Of a stretch of DNA of 64,000 bases, positions 61,844 to 64,000 are shown one piece after another (position 1 is the first letter of the stretch; each line of letters starts with the position of its first letter). A program made the position numbers and the translations under genes. The DNA is taken from assembly GCF_004368405.1 (NCBI RefSeq), contig NZ_SBJH01000011.1:67016-131015 (forward strand), in the 5' to 3' direction. The notes under the pieces are model-generated. The model did not search any database, was not told the origin of the DNA, and worked only from the letters and a program-made list of their open reading frames with translations. The DNA is from Olivibacter sp. XZL3 (GTDB lineage Bacteria; Bacteroidota; Bacteroidia; Sphingobacteriales; Sphingobacteriaceae).

Positions 61844-62722
61844 ATGAAAGTATTTGTAACAGGAGCATCCGGCTTCATCGGTTCTGCGGTAGTTAGCGAA
61901 TTAATAAATGCAGGGCACCAGGTGATCGGTTTAGCTAGGACCGAAGAATCTGCAAAAAAAATAAGCGAAGCCAATGCAGAAGTTTTATTGGGAACACTTG
62001 AGGATCTGGACGTATTAAAGCAAGGCGCCTCGCAGGCAGACGGTGTTATTCACACCGCTTTTATTCACGATTTTACTCAATATCTAAAAGCTGGCGAAGT
62101 CGACAGGAAAGCGATAAATGCCATGGGCGATGTTCTGACAGGCACCGAAAAACCAATGGTAGTAACTTCCGGTATGTTGGGTTTGCCACCCATCGACGGA
62201 TTTATAAGAGAAGGAAGCTCGGCTGAAAATTCGCCACGAACCTCTGAATCAACCGCTTTGGCATTGGCAACAGAAAAAGGTGTACACGCTTCGGTGCTTC
62301 GTTTGCCCCCGTCTGTTCACGACAAAGGCGATAAAGGTTTTATTCCGTTCATCATCGCTCAAGCTCGCAAACAGGGTGTTTCGGCTTATCCTGAAAATGG
62401 AAAAAATCATTGGTCGTCCGTGCATCGTCTTGATGCGGCGAAAGCCTTCCGATTGGCGCTCGAGAAAGCTGCAAAAGGAGCGATTTACAATGTGGTGGCT
62501 GATAATGCCATCCCGACCAAGGCAATTGCCGAATTGATTGGTAAACAGTTGGACCTCCCCATTCAGTCGGTTTCAGGAGAAGGAATTGCAAAGCATTTCG
62601 ACTGGATGGGCCGTTTCATCACCTTTGAAGGTGCCGCTATCGGAACAAAAACACAGGAACAACTAGCTTGGAAACCTACACACATCGGCTTATTGCAAGA
62701 TATGCAGGAAAATTATTTCTAA
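61844..62722 (+). CDS. Atypical SDR / NAD(P)-binding epimerase-like protein
   Basis: The 292-residue protein opens with the extended/atypical SDR motif VTGASGFIGSAV (TGxxGxxG), followed by a short-strand Rossmann fold, GVIHTAFIHDFTQY and MVVTSGMLGLPP. No YxxxK catalytic pair is seen where it is expected (RTSESTALALATEKGVHAS), so it is an atypical SDR of the NmrA-like/oxidoreductase group rather than an epimerase. The end (AIGTKTQEQLAWKPTHIGLL) is typical of these proteins. Its gene is followed by an AraC-type regulator on the same strand. Confidence 0.85.
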   Translation: MKVFVTGASGFIGSAVVSELINAGHQVIGLARTEESAKKISEANAEVLLGTLEDLDVLKQGASQADGVIHTAFIHDFTQYLKAGEVDRKAINAMGDVLTGTEKPMVVTSGMLGLPPIDGFIREGSSAENSPRTSESTALALATEKGVHASVLRLPPSVHDKGDKGFIPFIIAQARKQGVSAYPENGKNHWSSVHRLDAAKAFRLALEKAAKGAIYNVVADNAIPTKAIAELIGKQLDLPIQSVSGEGIAKHFDWMGRFITFEGAAIGTKTQEQLAWKPTHIGLLQDMQENYF

Positions 62723-62762
62723 AATTTTTACCGTGTTCATTTTTTTTTGAATCCCAAAGCAC

Positions 62763-62798
62763 CCTTTTGTCATTACCGAGAGAGGCAATGACAAAAGG
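62763..62798. terminator. 12-bp hairpin between the SDR and AraC genes
   Basis: CCTTTTGTCATT (62763-62774) and AATGACAAAAGG (62787-62798) form a perfect 12-bp stem with a 12-nt loop. No T run follows. It may end the SDR transcript or act as a regulator site for the AraC gene, 32 bp from its start. Confidence 0.5.
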
Positions 62799-62829
62799 AA
62801 ATATTATGTAATAAAACTTACATTTAACT

Positions 62830-63750
62830 ATGGAAAACAGATCGCTTGTCCGACTAAAAACCGTCAGTGAATTTCATAGATCCCGAAATTTACCGCAACC
62901 GGAACATCCGCTCATCAGCGTTATTGATTTTGGTAAAATTCCACGTTCGGCAGCAATTAACGGTAAAAGCTGGGTCTTTGATTTTTTCCAGATATCATTG
63001 AAAAAGGGGCTCGATTTCAAGATGAAGTACGGACAACAGGAATACGATTTTGATGAAGGTGTGATGAGTTTCATCGCCCCTAACCAAGTTTTCAGTATTG
63101 AGCAGCGTCTTCATTCCACCCAAAGCCGTTCCGGTTGGATACTGCTTATCCATCCCGATTTTCTGTGGAATACGCCGTTGGCAAAAGCAATTAAGCGGTA
63201 CGAATATTTTGATTATGCCATAAACGAAGCCTTATTCTTATCCGAAAGAGAAGAAGCAATACTGAATGGAATTATTGATAACATCCGACAGGAATATCAT
63301 GGACATATCGACACGTTTAGTAAGCAGATCATTGTTTCACAAATAGAAACTTTGCTGGCTTATTCTGAAAGGTTCTACAACCGTCAATTCATTACAAGAG
63401 AAAAATCCAATCATCAGCTGCTGAATCGTCTGGAGGAAATTTTAAATCATTATTTCGACAATGGAGAGCTAATCTCAAAAGGTTTGCCCTCCGTTCAAGA
63501 CGTCGCAGAACAGCTGCATGTTTCCCAAAAATATTTAAGTACGCTGCTCAAAGTGCTCACAGGACAAAGTACACAACAACATATCCACAATAAGTTGATT
63601 GAGAAAGCGAAAGAATTATTATCTACCACCAATTTATCCATTAGTGAAATTGCTTACGAATTAGGCTTTGAACATTCGCAATCGTTCAGTAAACTGTTTA
63701 AGAGTAAAACCAATCTTTCACCTTTGGGATTCAGGCAGTCGTTTAATTGA
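62830..63750 (+). CDS. AraC-family transcriptional regulator
   Basis: The 306-residue protein has an N-terminal sensing region of about 180 residues with a cupin-like barrel (FDFFQISLKKGLDFKMKYG, GVMSFIAPNQVFSIEQ). The C-terminal HTH_18 domain spans about 200-306, with SVQDVAEQLHVSQKYLSTLLK as the first HTH and ISEIAYELGFEHSQSFSKLFKSKTNLSPLGFR as the second, including the conserved ELGFEHSQSFSKLFK signature. It follows the NmrA-like SDR gene, its probable partner or target. Confidence 0.92.
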   Translation: MENRSLVRLKTVSEFHRSRNLPQPEHPLISVIDFGKIPRSAAINGKSWVFDFFQISLKKGLDFKMKYGQQEYDFDEGVMSFIAPNQVFSIEQRLHSTQSRSGWILLIHPDFLWNTPLAKAIKRYEYFDYAINEALFLSEREEAILNGIIDNIRQEYHGHIDTFSKQIIVSQIETLLAYSERFYNRQFITREKSNHQLLNRLEEILNHYFDNGELISKGLPSVQDVAEQLHVSQKYLSTLLKVLTGQSTQQHIHNKLIEKAKELLSTTNLSISEIAYELGFEHSQSFSKLFKSKTNLSPLGFRQSFN

Positions 63751-63807
63751 GCAGAAAAAAACAGTTATTATATAAATAGTTCGATCTTAGTTAATAGGCG
63801 GATATTT

Positions 63808-63827
63808 TGTTACTTTACAAAGTAACA
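63808..63827. promoter_or_regulatory. Palindromic operator-like site
   Basis: TGTTACTTT (63808-63816) and AAAGTAACA (63819-63827) are perfect inverted copies around two bases. The TACT...AGTA core resembles DUF24/HxlR-type (YodB-like) operators. A GGAG and ATG follow within 20 bp. Confidence 0.45.
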
Positions 63828-63846
63828 GGAGCATCTTTATGAAACC

Positions 63847-63891
63847 GTCATGATCTGCCAAAATCACACCGAGGAATGATTAGATCATGAC
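63847..63891. repeat. 10-bp inverted repeat near the right end
   Basis: GTCATGATCT (63847-63856) and AGATCATGAC (63882-63891) are perfect inverted copies separated by 25 bp. Function is unknown. It starts 20 bp after the operator-like palindrome. Confidence 0.45.
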
Positions 63892-64000
63892 AGCTTCATC
63901 ACCAATAATGAAAAAATTTAAACAGATCGTTAGTTTGAAACTTTAAAAATGAATACAAGGAAAAGCATCATGTTAAGAAGTGTTACTTTGGCATAAATAG

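Larger units (their letters stand above)
63751..64000. other. Right-end region without a complete gene
   Basis: No gene of normal size starts before the window ends. Short open stretches of 4 to 20 codons (for example from 63949) close quickly. Two palindromes lie here (63808-63827, 63847-63891), so this is likely promoter DNA of the next gene or a decayed locus. Confidence 0.4.

Noticed and set aside
1..64000. Insertion sequences, prophage or integrative element
   Set aside because: No transposase, integrase, phage structural or conjugation gene is visible, and I found no second copy of the tRNA 3' end in the window.

Overview
This is a window from a Bacteroidota chromosome, most likely a member of the Sphingobacteriaceae (Pedobacter, Sphingobacterium or Parapedobacter type). 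The evidence is four SusC/SusD outer-membrane importer pairs, FecR/ECF-sigma pairs with the DUF4974-type FecR architecture, TlpA lipoproteins with DUF4369-like N-termini, and a cold-shock promoter with the Bacteroidota -7 element (TAnnTTTG). The genus cannot be fixed from the sequence alone.

Layout. Positions 1-13400 are ordinary, partly decaying chromosome: the end of a proline dehydrogenase gene, a HAD phosphatase, a tRNA-Met(CAU), a DinB/YfiT-type protein, an SDR/cupin patch with two broken SDR fragments and a striking 11-bp-periodic repeat, a DUF1275 membrane protein, a divergent AraC regulator/quinone reductase pair, a secreted EEP-fold enzyme, a CPA2 antiporter and a cold-shock gene with an attenuator-like leader. 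Positions 13900-61500 are dominated by four cassettes with the same gene order: ECF sigma, FecR anti-sigma, SusC, SusD, one or two TlpA-type thiol oxidoreductases. Cassette A (13913-23397, +) and cassette B (31511-23469, -) converge on a shared terminator. Cassettes C (41658-49674, +) and D (51687-60021, +) follow. Between B and C, on the minus strand, lie a cysteine desulfurase, a CstB-like persulfide dioxygenase-rhodanese, a TauE-type sulfite exporter, an M16 peptidase and a DsbD split into two genes, then an Lrp regulator on the plus strand. After D come a further thioredoxin-fold protein and an NmrA-like SDR with a downstream AraC regulator.

How it fits together (inference). No carbohydrate-active enzyme is visible near any SusCD pair, so these are not ordinary polysaccharide utilisation loci. 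The recurring partners are thiol oxidoreductases. The split DsbD could supply electrons to them across the inner membrane, the M16 enzyme is the only obvious peptidase, and the sulfur genes could handle sulfane sulfur and sulfite. A plausible reading is a family of TonB-dependent importers for peptides or other thiol/disulfide-containing cargo, each controlled by FecI/FecR-like signalling. Cassette D's susC carries an in-frame TAA at codon 79 and is probably broken or recoded. Three of the four cassettes (A, C, D) have a tiny ORF and a strong hairpin between fecR and susC, which looks like a leader or attenuator element.
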